A stretch of DNA of 64,000 nt from JAGQYH01 sp041393015 (GTDB taxonomy: Bacteria; Bacteroidota; Bacteroidia; Chitinophagales; JADIYW01): assembly GCA_041393015.1 (NCBI GenBank), contig JAWKKV010000004.1, forward strand, positions 186,001 through 250,000. The letters run 5' to 3'. The notes below the pieces were generated by a model, which was given only the letters and a program-made list of their open reading frames with translations, was not told the origin of the DNA and ran no database searches. Below, piece by piece: positions 9,608 through 18,368 of this stretch. Made by a program: the position numbers and the translations under genes. Numbering within the stretch: the first letter of the stretch is position 1; every line of letters begins with the position of its first letter.

Positions 9608-10914
9608 AATTGTGAAGGAGATAACGCCTTCAACATAGCCTTGGCCTTCAACAAGCATTCTTTGTATTCATATTCCGGCTTACAATCAATGGTTAAGGCA
9701 CTGCCTACTTGAATAGAAGTGTATTTTTTAGCAGCATTATGGACAATACTTCTAATGACAACATTAAAGTCAAAATTACCTAATGGAGTAATGTATCCAA
9801 CCGCTCCGGAATACAAGCCACGTTTCACCATTTCATATTCTTCAATCAATTCCATTGCCCTGTATTTAGGGGCGCCCGTCATACTGCCCATTGGGAAAGT
9901 CGCTTCTAGAATATCAGTAAAAGGAAGGTCTTTGTCTACTTGACAAACTACGGTAGAAATCATTTGATGTACTTGCTCAAAGGTGTAAATGGCAAATAAT
10001 TCTTCCACCGTAACGCTTCCTTTCTTGGCAATTTTTGATAAGTCATTTCGAACCAAATCAACAATCATTACATTTTCAGATCGCTCTTTGGGATCCCAAC
10101 GAAGTGCTTCTTTTAAAAGATTATCGGCTGATTCATTTTCTCCTCTTCTTATCGTTCCTTTTATGGGCTGACTAATAATTTTTCGTCCTACCTTTTTTAA
10201 ATACCGTTCCGGACTGCTGCACAATAGATAAAGATCATTTTGCTTAAAATAAGCACCGAATGGAGCTTTCGCTAACTCATTTAGTTTTTGGTAAACAGAA
10301 ATGGTGTTAATGGCTTCATTTTCAATATAAAACTCTTGACAAAAGTTGGTTTCGTAAATATCGCCTCGTTGAATATGATCTTTTAAAGCATTTACCCTTT
10401 TTACATAGGTTGCCTCATTCATCCGCTCTTTAGGTTGACTATTCTTTTGTTGTTGAGTTGTCTTTTTATTCGCAGAAATATTGTTGATCAATGATTCAAA
10501 CTCATCTCTATATTGTTCATTAGTAACGCCCAATTCTAAACTATCCTTATAAAATCTAAAGAGATATTTTGGAACAAAGAAATGGGCTAGGGGGCAATCA
10601 ATTCCATCTAAATTTTTAGAAGTTAAAGTGGGCTCTACCTGATTTTTTAATTCATAGGTCAAATAACCAAACATCCAATCTTTATGGACTTGATGAAAGG
10701 CTTGTAAATCATTAAAAAAGTAGGTATTTGGATTGGCAGTGAGCTGTGCTAAACTATCAATAGCGACAAAGAAACCAAAATTAGAATATGGATAAAGATC
10801 GTAATTATTGCTTTCTAATAAACAAAAGTGCTCTAACTGATCTGACAGCTCGAGTACTTTATTTTTAAAACTTTCAAGATCATCAACTTCGTATGGCTTG
10901 AAAATTCTTTTCAC
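9598..10914 (-). CDS. pabB: aminodeoxychorismate synthase component I-like (PabB)
   Basis: Chorismate-binding enzyme of 438 residues. The catalytic core is at the C-terminal two thirds: QPIKGTIRRG, VMIVDLVRNDLSKIA, FPMGSMTGAPK and SGAVGYITP. The lysine in PIKGT is typical of PabB, which forms aminodeoxychorismate for folate; TrpE proteins usually have alanine there. I therefore prefer PabB to anthranilate synthase, without a linked glutaminase gene in view. The last two codons and the stop lie inside the palindromic half-repeat (9594-9607), so the extreme C-terminus (TC) appears repeat-derived. The gene faces tyrS tail to tail. Confidence 0.85.
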   Translation of the reverse strand: MKRIFKPYEVDDLESFKNKVLELSDQLEHFCLLESNNYDLYPYSNFGFFVAIDSLAQLTANPNTYFFNDLQAFHQVHKDWMFGYLTYELKNQVEPTLTSKNLDGIDCPLAHFFVPKYLFRFYKDSLELGVTNEQYRDEFESLINNISANKKTTQQQKNSQPKERMNEATYVKRVNALKDHIQRGDIYETNFCQEFYIENEAINTISVYQKLNELAKAPFGAYFKQNDLYLLCSSPERYLKKVGRKIISQPIKGTIRRGENESADNLLKEALRWDPKERSENVMIVDLVRNDLSKIAKKGSVTVEELFAIYTFEQVHQMISTVVCQVDKDLPFTDILEATFPMGSMTGAPKYRAMELIEEYEMVKRGLYSGAVGYITPLGNFDFNVVIRSIVHNAAKKYTSIQVGSALTIDCKPEYEYKECLLKAKAMLKALSPSQLTC

Positions 10915-10982
10915 TAAAGTATCGTATTGTTTTTCAAAAATATTACACTAACATCGATTTCTTACCAGATATCAAAATCAGT

Positions 10983-12266
10983 TTAAGCAATTAAATCACC
11001 CATTGATAAGTTAATCAACTCATCTCTTCCCGGTCCAACAGAAACGATAGAAACCGGAACTTCTAAGTAATTTTCAATAAACTTGATGTATTGATCTAAT
11101 GATTCAGGAAGTTTATCTCCAATTTCTTTCCAGCCTGTAAAGGATTTATAATTAGGTGTAATTTCTGTTTGACAAAGATCGTATGGTAATTCGTCGCTTG
11201 TGATGCCATTGTAAGAATAACTAGTGCAAGCTTTAAATTCAGCCATATTGCTCATTACATCAGCCTTGGTAACTACCAATTGTGTTACACCATTAATAAT
11301 ACAGGTGTATTTTAAGGCAGGAAGGTCAATCCATCCACATCTTCTTGGTCGCCCAGTGGTAGCACCAAACTCTCCTCCAACTCGTCTTAATTCTTCTCCA
11401 ACTTCATCATTTAACTCGGTAGGGAAAGGACCAGAACCAACTCTAGTACAATAAGCTTTACTAATACCAATAACATCTCCGATTTTTTGTGGAGCAACAC
11501 CTAATCCAGTACAAACAGCCGCAGTGATAGTATTGGAAGAGGTAACATATGGATAGGTTCCAAAGTCGATATCTAGCATTGAACCTTGAGCTCCTTCTGC
11601 TAAAATTCGCTTTCCTTGTTTAATCAAGTTATTAATAAAATATGTGCCTTCCACTAATTGATATGATCTTAAAACATCTACCGCAGCGAACCATTCCTTT
11701 TCTAAACTATCAAAATCGATATTGTGTTCAGCAGGGTTGAAGTCGTAAGTGTTAAGCATTTTTAAATGCTTTTGTTTTAGTTTATTGTAATTTTCTTTAA
11801 AGGCAGGTTCTAAAATATCACCGATTCGCAAACCATTTCTTCCGGTTTTGTCCATGTAAGTTGGACCAATACCTTTTAAGGTAGAACCAATTTTTTCTTT
11901 ACCTTTTGCTGCTTCAGAAGCGGCATCCAGCATTTTATGACTTGGTAAAATTAAGTTAGCTCGCTTAGAAATATATAAACGATCTTTTACAGGAACACCT
12001 TCGCTTTGCAAATGTGTAATTTCTTTTAAGATGGTAACAGGATCAATGACCACGCCATTACCAATTAAATTCATACAATTTGCTCTAAATATTCCGGATG
12101 GGATAGTATGTAAAACATGTTTTTTACCATCAATTACTAAAGTATGTCCGGCATTCGGACCTCCTTGAAACCTGGCAATTACATGATATTGATCAGCTAA
12201 ATAATCTACGATCTTGCCTTTTCCTTCGTCTCCCCATTGTAAGCCTAATAATACGTCTATACTCAT
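10983..12266 (-). CDS. purA: adenylosuccinate synthase
   Basis: This enzyme joins IMP and aspartate using GTP in the first committed step to AMP. The N-terminal GTP loop is WGDEGKGK (residues 11-18) with catalytic Asp13, and His41 is in GGPNAGHT. Further family blocks are GSTLKGIGPTYMDK, AEGAQGSMLDIDFGTYPYVTSS, which supports the assignment, and TTGRPRRCGWID. The 427 residues match the usual bacterial length. The ATG at 12266 gives a standard start (MSIDVLLGLQWGDEG). It lies between the pabB-type gene and fur on the same strand; the 158-base gap to fur contains heptamer arrays, so separate transcription is likely. Confidence 0.96.
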   Translation of the reverse strand: MSIDVLLGLQWGDEGKGKIVDYLADQYHVIARFQGGPNAGHTLVIDGKKHVLHTIPSGIFRANCMNLIGNGVVIDPVTILKEITHLQSEGVPVKDRLYISKRANLILPSHKMLDAASEAAKGKEKIGSTLKGIGPTYMDKTGRNGLRIGDILEPAFKENYNKLKQKHLKMLNTYDFNPAEHNIDFDSLEKEWFAAVDVLRSYQLVEGTYFINNLIKQGKRILAEGAQGSMLDIDFGTYPYVTSSNTITAAVCTGLGVAPQKIGDVIGISKAYCTRVGSGPFPTELNDEVGEELRRVGGEFGATTGRPRRCGWIDLPALKYTCIINGVTQLVVTKADVMSNMAEFKACTSYSYNGITSDELPYDLCQTEITPNYKSFTGWKEIGDKLPESLDQYIKFIENYLEVPVSIVSVGPGRDELINLSMGDLIA

Positions 12267-12358
12267 TTGTATCTATTGAAATGTAAAGATAGAATTTGCA
12301 TACAGCATTCAGCTACTATGTGGGGAAATTTAGGCTTTGTGGAAAAGTGTTTTTTAAA

Positions 12359-12422
12359 GTGACAAGTTATGAGTGACAAGTGACGAGTTTCTTACTTGAA
12401 TCTTGAATCTTGAATCTTGAAT
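12359..12422. repeat. two adjacent 7-nt repeat arrays downstream of fur
   Basis: Bases 12359-12386 divide into four 7-base units (GTGACAA, GTTATGA, GTGACAA, GTGACGA). After eight bases a second array at 12395-12422 holds four perfect CTTGAAT units. A fifth, diverged unit (CTTCAAT, 12423-12429) runs into the fur stop codon. The unit length of seven is exact in both arrays although the unit sequences differ. Confidence 0.8.
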
Positions 12423-12424
12423 CT

Positions 12425-12901
12425 TCAATTCTTCTTTCCTTCGCAATTTTCATCCTTACAGTTGCCATATAAGGTTAAAGCATGATTTTTAACATCGAAA
12501 TTGAAAATTTCTCCTGCAGTATCTTTTACTTGCTGTAATCTTGGGTCGCAAAACTCTTTAACAACGCCACAATCTAAGCATATCATATGATCGTGTTGGC
12601 GATAACCATACGATTTTTCATACTGCGCATGGTTTTTTCCGAATTGGTGTTTGGTGACCAAATCGCAGTTAACTAAAAGATCTAAAGTATTATAAACGGT
12701 AGCCCTACTTACATTGTAATTGTTGGCTTTCATTTTTAAATACAATTCTTCTGCATCAAAATGTCCTTCCCAATGATAGATCTCCACCAAAATCATAAAA
12801 CGTTCTGGTGTCTTACGTTGCTTATTCTGTTCTAAAAAGCTAGTAAAAATTTGCTTTACTTCTTTTATGATCAGTTGGTCTGTTGTTGGATTAAAAGCCA
12901 T
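12425..12901 (-). CDS. fur: Fur-family metal-dependent transcriptional regulator
   Basis: A 158-residue repressor with an N-terminal winged helix (TPERFMILVEIYHWEGHFDAEELY, then VSRATVYNTLDLL as the recognition helix). The C-terminal metal and dimer domain carries HDHMICLDCG with the first CxxC and a closing CKDENC with the second. This is the Fur/PerR/Zur fold; from sequence alone I favour iron-responsive Fur because the window holds a large heme/iron block 3-14 kb away. The gene is flanked on both sides by 7-base repeat arrays, one running into its stop codon. Regulation of the heme and imelysin operons by this protein is an inference. Confidence 0.9.
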   Translation of the reverse strand: MAFNPTTDQLIIKEVKQIFTSFLEQNKQRKTPERFMILVEIYHWEGHFDAEELYLKMKANNYNVSRATVYNTLDLLVNCDLVTKHQFGKNHAQYEKSYGYRQHDHMICLDCGVVKEFCDPRLQQVKDTAGEIFNFDVKNHALTLYGNCKDENCEGKKN

Positions 12902-12933
12902 TATATGAATTCTAGTGCAAAGTTATACAATTA

Positions 12934-12961
12934 GTAACAAGTAACAAGTGAGGAGCGACAA
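12934..12961. repeat. 7-nt repeat array upstream of fur
   Basis: Four consecutive 7-base units, GTAACAA, GTAACAA, GTGAGGA and GCGACAA, lie about 33 bases upstream of the fur start. They resemble the GTGACAA array on the other side of the gene (12359-12386). If fur is transcribed from close by, the array would be in or next to its promoter. Confidence 0.65.
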
Positions 12962-13058
12962 GAAATCAATGAATGGCATTGAGTAATCTAAAGTGCTAAT
13001 TGTAAACTAAAGTTTTAATGTACAGCATTAAAGTAATTCAATAGCTGACTTCGCTCAT

Positions 13059-15323
13059 TCAATTTTCTTCCTCTTCCTCTTTATCTTCCTCTATTCTTTT
13101 AACACTAATTATTCCATTTAGTTTCTTTAGTCTTTTAATGATAGCATTAAGTTGATCATCGCTTTTTACAAATAGTTTTAAATGACCGAGCCATACATTA
13201 TCAATCGTTTCGATATTCATACCTTTTATATTTACTCGGTAATCATTCGAAATAATTTTAGTAATCTGATTGATTAATCCCATGTCATCAGTTCCTTTCA
13301 ATCTTAAATGAACTAAGAAACTGGAATCGCCTTTGATCTTCCATGATGTCTTTATAATTCTATAACCATATTGCGCAGAGGAGTTAATTACATTTTTGCA
13401 ATTGCTTCTATGAATTTTTACTCCTCCTCCAACAGTTATAAATCCAATTACATCATCTCCGGGAATAGGTTCGCAACATTTGGCAAATTCATAGGCAAAG
13501 TGATCACCATTTTCACCAAACTCTATTATATCAGTAGTTTCTTTTTTACTCTTAGTTTTTGTTTCTCTTAAGTGATGCGCTTCATCATCTTCCGCAATAA
13601 TTACCTCTCTTTTAGGCTTAGGCTGCGTAAAATTGCCTCTTTCTAAAGGAATCGTTTTTAATTTAAGAAGGTCGAGTTTGTCTAAGGCAATATTGTAATA
13701 AAGGTCTAAAGTGGTTTCCATTCCAAAATAAACCGTTAAAAATTGTACGTTCTCTCCATTAAAATTCGCTTTAATGGATTTCAATTTTCTGATAAGAAGT
13801 TCTTTACCATCTTCTCCAATTTTTTTACGCTCTTCTTTTAGCGCTTGCTTAATTTTCGATTTAGCTCTAGAAGTGAAAACAAAATTCAACCAGTCTTCAC
13901 TAGGTTTCTGTTTTGGAGAAGTTAATATTTCAATTTGATCAGCATTGGTTAAAACATGGCTCAATGGCATCAACTTACCATTTACTTTGGCGCCTACACA
14001 TTTTGACCCAACTGCGGTATGGATTAAAAAGGCAAAGTCTAACGCCGTACTGCCCTTAGGGATATTCCTAACTTCTCCTTTAGGTGTGAAAACATAGATT
14101 TCCTGAGCGAACAAGTTCATTTTAAAGTCCCTCAAAAATTCCAATGGGTTAGTATCCGGATTTTTAAGTAACTCGCGCACTTCCACTAACCAACTTTCAA
14201 ATGCCTTGTCAATATTATTGTCGGCACTTTTTCCTTCTTTATATTTCCAATGCGCCGCTAATCCTTTTTCGGCGATGGTTTCCATTCTTTCACTTCTAAT
14301 CTGAACTTCCACCCATTTTCCACTTGGCCCCATTACCGTAGTGTGTAATGATTCATAGCCATTTGCTTTTGGGCTGGATACCCAATCTCTAAGTCTATTG
14401 GGATTAGGGGTGTATTTTGAAGCAACAATTGAATAAGCTCGCCAAATGTCGTCTCTTTCTTTCTCAAAAGGAGCGTCAATTACAATTCTAATGGCAAAAA
14501 GATCATAGACTTCTTCAAACTCTACGTCTTTCTTTTTCATTTTATTGGCAATTGAAGCAATTGATTTTGGTCTACCATAAACCCTTGCTTTTAAACCGGC
14601 ATTTTCAATCTCTTTGCTAATAGGCTCGCAGAATTCCTTAATAAATTTGTCTCTTTCTCTTTTCTTTTGATTTAATTTTTTGGCAATCTCTTTATACTTT
14701 CTGCTTTCCGTGTATTTCATGGAAAGATCTTCCAATTCTGTTTTAATAGCATATAAACCTAAACGATGCGCTAATGGAGCATAGAGATAAAGTGTTTCAG
14801 AAGCCACCTTATGTTGCTTTCGCTCTAGCATACTGTCCAAAGTTCGCATATTATGCAATCTATCAGCCAGCTTAATAATGATTACTCTAATATCATCACC
14901 TAAAGTAAAAATGATCTTTCTAAAACTCTCAGCTTGATGAGAAGAAGAAGAGGCTGTTAAGCTATCAATTTTCGTTAAACCGTCGATCATATTAGCGATG
15001 GTTTTGCCAAATTCTAGTTCAATCTCTTCTAACGTCCATTCTGTATCTTCAACCACATCGTGCAATAAGGCACAAATCACAGAAACCGGACCTAAACCAA
15101 TCTCTTGCGCTACAATTTGCGCTACAGCAATGGGGTGATGAATATAAGGCTCCCCGGATTTTCTAATCATATCCTTATGAGCATCCACCGCAATTTCAAA
15201 AGCCTCTCGGATTTTCTTTTTATCAGCGGTCTTAACATTCTTATCTAAAGCTTTAAGCAATTTGCGATAGCCTTTGAGAATATCTTTTTTCTGCTCTACC
15301 GTATATTTATCAGAAATTATCAT
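13059..15323 (-). CDS. bifunctional (p)ppGpp synthetase/hydrolase (RelA/SpoT family)
   Basis: The 754-residue stringent-response enzyme has the long RSH layout. An HD hydrolase domain contains IHHPIAVAQIV near 60 and LLHDVVEDT near 90. The synthetase domain contains YGRPKSIASIANKMKKK and YDLFAIRIVID. A TGS domain follows (VFTPKGEVRNIPKGSTALDF) and then a C-terminal ACT domain. Intact HDxxED residues argue for hydrolase activity as well as synthesis, so a Rel/SpoT-type bifunctional enzyme rather than a RelA-type one. A charged insertion (ETKTKSKKET) lies near 590, and the extreme C-terminus is a run of acidic residues (EEDKEEEEEN). Confidence 0.93.
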   Translation of the reverse strand: MIISDKYTVEQKKDILKGYRKLLKALDKNVKTADKKKIREAFEIAVDAHKDMIRKSGEPYIHHPIAVAQIVAQEIGLGPVSVICALLHDVVEDTEWTLEEIELEFGKTIANMIDGLTKIDSLTASSSSHQAESFRKIIFTLGDDIRVIIIKLADRLHNMRTLDSMLERKQHKVASETLYLYAPLAHRLGLYAIKTELEDLSMKYTESRKYKEIAKKLNQKKRERDKFIKEFCEPISKEIENAGLKARVYGRPKSIASIANKMKKKDVEFEEVYDLFAIRIVIDAPFEKERDDIWRAYSIVASKYTPNPNRLRDWVSSPKANGYESLHTTVMGPSGKWVEVQIRSERMETIAEKGLAAHWKYKEGKSADNNIDKAFESWLVEVRELLKNPDTNPLEFLRDFKMNLFAQEIYVFTPKGEVRNIPKGSTALDFAFLIHTAVGSKCVGAKVNGKLMPLSHVLTNADQIEILTSPKQKPSEDWLNFVFTSRAKSKIKQALKEERKKIGEDGKELLIRKLKSIKANFNGENVQFLTVYFGMETTLDLYYNIALDKLDLLKLKTIPLERGNFTQPKPKREVIIAEDDEAHHLRETKTKSKKETTDIIEFGENGDHFAYEFAKCCEPIPGDDVIGFITVGGGVKIHRSNCKNVINSSAQYGYRIIKTSWKIKGDSSFLVHLRLKGTDDMGLINQITKIISNDYRVNIKGMNIETIDNVWLGHLKLFVKSDDQLNAIIKRLKKLNGIISVKRIEEDKEEEEEN

Positions 15324-15521
15324 GTATGTCTAAGTAAGTTGCTTCCTTGGAATGTAATGTATGAAATTATTAAATCAAAAGTTAGAACATACTAGTTCTA
15401 TGTTAAAATTGTTTTAATGTATAAGAATAGTGTAATGGAATGATAAAATAGATTATTTTTGCGCCGCGATTGGTTGATGTATTGATATTTTGATATACCA
15501 ACTATGCTGTTTGAAAAAGAT

Positions 15522-15603
15522 GCGGGCGTGGTGGAATTGGTAGACACGCTAGACTTAGGATCTAGTGCCGCGAGGTTTGAGAGTTCGAGTCTCTCCGCCC
15601 GTA
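15522..15603 (+). tRNA. tRNA-Leu (anticodon TAG)
   Basis: The cloverleaf can be drawn by eye: acceptor arms GCGGGCG and CGCCCGT with a G-U closing pair, D-arm region GGTGGAATTGGTAGACAC, anticodon stem CTAGA/TCTAG with loop CTTAGGA, a short variable arm (TGCCGCGAGGTTTGA region) and T-arm GAGAGTTCGAGTCTCTC. The anticodon at 15556-15558 is TAG. The long variable arm fits leucine. CCA is not encoded. A TATTTTTG box at 15454-15461 could be the promoter -7 element, but lacks a clear TTG partner. Confidence 0.95.
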
Positions 15604-15609
15604 CGAAAG

Positions 15610-15647
15610 AAAAGGTTATCCGTCAACTGACGGATAACCTTTTTTTA
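15610..15647 (+). terminator. intrinsic terminator after tRNA-Leu
   Basis: A 16-bp perfect stem (arms AAAAGGTTATCCGTCA and TGACGGATAACCTTTT) starts seven bases after the tRNA and is followed by a run of T. The A-run on its left means it could also stop transcription from the right. Confidence 0.9.
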
Positions 15648-15780
15648 TGCTCATAAGTTAAACAAATAGCAAAGAGACGAGAAGTTTACCGCCGAAATGA
15701 AGTAATACAAAATGAAGGTAGATTTATAATTTTCAAATAGACAATATCGATTAACGAATGGAGAATTTTGAAAATTAAAA

Positions 15781-16881
15781 TTAATCGCCATCATTATCTC
15801 CCACTAAAAGTAAAAGCGATAACCAGCTCGCCATATCTGCTCTGTATAAAACCAAAATATCTTTTAGTTCCTGTTCTAACGATTCAATATTAGCATCATT
15901 GGTTAAGATGGCGGATTCCATATTGTTGATATTCGAGAGCATTGACTGAGCATTTTCTAACTTGTCTTGAATTTCATCGGCTAGTAGGTTGCCGTCTTCC
16001 CATTTTGCATTTACAAAATTGAGATGATCGAAAAGTCCGGGCTGGGTGTTGTTTAAATAAACTGTTGAAATGGCCGCAATCAAATGGTTGATGGCAGTTG
16101 CCGTATATTGACTGTTCCATAAAATAAGATTGTCTTCATTGGGCGCAATAGCATCAATATCGAAAGCATCATTGGCTAATCTGATGTAATTGATTACCTC
16201 ATCAATAACAGTAACAGATTGATTGTAAATTCTGTTTTCAGCGCCACTTACGCCATTTTCTAGAGCTTCACTAAATTCATTCTTATAAGTGTCAAGCCAA
16301 AGCGCATTCATATCAGTAAAAATGGTTTTGATTTCCTGAGCGGTATATTTTAAATAGGCTAGCCTTTTTTCGGCATTGCTATCAGACGTGAAAAGTTCAA
16401 ATATATCTTGATTGTTTAATTGATCTTGAAACAAAAGAAATTCTATACCATACAATCCTTTTTGATTGGCGCCAAGATTACTCACAAACGATTGCGTGAT
16501 GACTTCAGTGCCACTAATACTTGATAAAATAATGGCATTTTTGGAAGGCCATTGCGCCATATTGCTCATGTATAAGTTAGCTTTAATCGGACCAATATCA
16601 AACAAACGAGCGGCTTGAAATGTCAATACAACTTCCAGAAATTGATCTTGAATCGTTTCAAATTCTGTTATTGAACTTTGATTGTTGAATGCTGCTATTT
16701 GCGTATTTAAATCGTCAATTGCTTGGCCTAATTCATTAAATGAATGAGTTATCAAATCGGCATATCCATCCACCATGACTTGTTTATCAAAACGAGTATC
16801 CTTTGGTAAATCATCGTTACACGACCAAAAAATGGTGCCGGATAGCAGAGCAATAAATAAAAATGTACTTGTTTTAAGCAT
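15781..16881 (-). CDS. imelysin-family lipoprotein, second copy (GxYxxE variant)
   Basis: A 366-residue exported protein with a lipoprotein signal (ALLSGTIFWSCNDD, lipobox Cys at about 21). It resembles imelysin/IrpA iron-linked proteins: helical throughout, with NMAQWPSKNA and the family motif region LYGIEFLLFQD. In classic imelysins this motif is GxHxxE; here Tyr replaces the His. It is the last gene of a three-gene operon, nine bases after the di-heme oxidoreductase gene. The role is probably in the periplasm or outer membrane in iron handling, by analogy. The missing His suggests it may be non-equivalent to the first copy at 18369-19547. Confidence 0.8.
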   Translation of the reverse strand: MLKTSTFLFIALLSGTIFWSCNDDLPKDTRFDKQVMVDGYADLITHSFNELGQAIDDLNTQIAAFNNQSSITEFETIQDQFLEVVLTFQAARLFDIGPIKANLYMSNMAQWPSKNAIILSSISGTEVITQSFVSNLGANQKGLYGIEFLLFQDQLNNQDIFELFTSDSNAEKRLAYLKYTAQEIKTIFTDMNALWLDTYKNEFSEALENGVSGAENRIYNQSVTVIDEVINYIRLANDAFDIDAIAPNEDNLILWNSQYTATAINHLIAAISTVYLNNTQPGLFDHLNFVNAKWEDGNLLADEIQDKLENAQSMLSNINNMESAILTNDANIESLEQELKDILVLYRADMASWLSLLLLVGDNDGD

Positions 16882-16889
16882 TGGTGTTA

Positions 16890-18290
16890 TTATAAGGAGT
16901 TCAAAAATTGAATAAGGTCTTGTCTTTCTTCTTCTGTTAATGTCTTAAACATGGCTTTAGACGATTCGCCTTCACCGCCATGCCATAAAATCGCTTCCGT
17001 TAAATTGCGAGCTCTGCCATCGTGTAAAAATCGTGTGTGACCATTAACGGTTTCAATTAAACCGATTCCCCACAATGGTGGTGTTCTCCATTCATTGCCA
17101 TTGGCTCTAAATTCTGTAGCGCCATCGGCTAAAGCATCGCCCATATCGTGTAAAAGTAGGTCGGTGTAAGGTCGTATAGTTTGGTCGGAAAGCGCACTGA
17201 TAGCATGACTGCCTGTTGTGAATTTTGGGGTATGGCATTTTACGCATCCTATTTTAAAAAACAAGCGTTTCCCATTTAAAACAGGAGGGGCATCATGGTC
17301 TCTTCGGCCGGGAACAGCTAGTGTTTGTGTATAGCTTACCACATCCATTAAACGGTCAAAAATGATTTCCGGCTGGCCACCATCAGCTGCATTTTGGCAT
17401 TCAATTTCATTAGTGCTGCAGTTTTGATTAGGGAAGATATCGCTAGTGATACCCATATCTCCAATAAAGGCTGCTGCATCTTGGTTGAGTAAATCAGATT
17501 TACCGGCTTTCCAACCAAAACGACCCAGTGCCATTTCTTGCTTAAAATCATCCCAAACATAATTGGCTTTACCGCTAATGCCATCGCCATCGGCATCAAA
17601 CTCATCGGCATTGGCTAAAATATCGGTTTCACTAATCGCTTCTAACAATCCTCCACCTGCCATATGCGGTGCAACTCTAGGGGAAAGAATGGATGCCGTC
17701 ATGGGACCATAACCAAGTTGACGAATTGAGTAACTAGGTTGTTGTAGACTGTAATTTGAACCATCGCCAAAGGCATCTACAATTTCTTGATAGGTTATTT
17801 CTACTTCACCTTCCGGCGTAATGTCCAGAATCGCTTGGTCTTGTAATTGTCCGCCATAAGAAAGATCGGGCATTGGAGCACCGTTTGCAGTGGTGCCTAA
17901 ACCATGTAGGCGCATTAAAAATCCGGTTGACTTTTCACCAAAATAGTCAGGTGCTCTACCGCGGCCATCTTTAAAATGGCAACCGGAACAGGATCGTGCA
18001 TTGAAGAAGGGGCCTAAACCATCTCTGGCGGTAGTTGATGCCGGAGCGGTTACCCAGTTTTGGTTAAAAAGTGAATTGCCAACGAAAAAACTATTTTCTT
18101 GCGCATCTGTTAAGCCGCTTATGGCTTGTCCGAAAGCATCTCTTGACGTTAAAAAAGTAGTGGCATTGCCACCGGAGAATTCCTCACCATCTTCTAAATA
18201 TTGAAGCAAAGGATCGACCGTTTCTTTTTCGCAAGCAAAAAACAGGAGTGATACAATGAAGAGGAGCGATATTGTTTGGATGTTTTTCAT
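16890..18290 (-). CDS. di-heme oxidoreductase family (DHOR/DUF1111) lipoprotein
   Basis: A 466-residue exported c-type cytochrome with a lipoprotein signal (SLLFFACEKE). The N-terminal heme site is SCSGCH (CxxCH) and the second is CVKCH near residue 350; around them are FNARSCSGCHFKDGRG and FLHDGRARNLTEAILWHGGE, family hallmarks. DHOR genes are recurrently found beside imelysins and are thought to take part in iron or electron transfer at the cell surface; the substrate is not known. It sits between two imelysin genes here. A 78-base gap before it holds a terminator-like hairpin, so it may be expressed less than the first gene. Confidence 0.88.
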   Translation of the reverse strand: MKNIQTISLLFIVSLLFFACEKETVDPLLQYLEDGEEFSGGNATTFLTSRDAFGQAISGLTDAQENSFFVGNSLFNQNWVTAPASTTARDGLGPFFNARSCSGCHFKDGRGRAPDYFGEKSTGFLMRLHGLGTTANGAPMPDLSYGGQLQDQAILDITPEGEVEITYQEIVDAFGDGSNYSLQQPSYSIRQLGYGPMTASILSPRVAPHMAGGGLLEAISETDILANADEFDADGDGISGKANYVWDDFKQEMALGRFGWKAGKSDLLNQDAAAFIGDMGITSDIFPNQNCSTNEIECQNAADGGQPEIIFDRLMDVVSYTQTLAVPGRRDHDAPPVLNGKRLFFKIGCVKCHTPKFTTGSHAISALSDQTIRPYTDLLLHDMGDALADGATEFRANGNEWRTPPLWGIGLIETVNGHTRFLHDGRARNLTEAILWHGGEGESSKAMFKTLTEEERQDLIQFLNSL

Positions 18291-18299
18291 ATTAAAAGC

Positions 18300-18331
18300 A
18301 AAAAACCGACAACGAAATTCCGATTTCGCTG
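18300..18331 (-). terminator. attenuator-like hairpin inside the imelysin operon
   Basis: On the minus strand a 9-bp stem (CAGCGAAAT/ATTTCGTTG, one G-U pair, loop CGGA) is followed four bases later by six T residues. It lies in the 78-base gap between the first imelysin gene and the di-heme oxidoreductase gene. Partial termination there would reduce the two distal genes. Functional effect is inferred. Confidence 0.5.
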
Positions 18332-18368
18332 CCAGCTTAATTTAAAAGTTATGTATAGTAAATAATAG

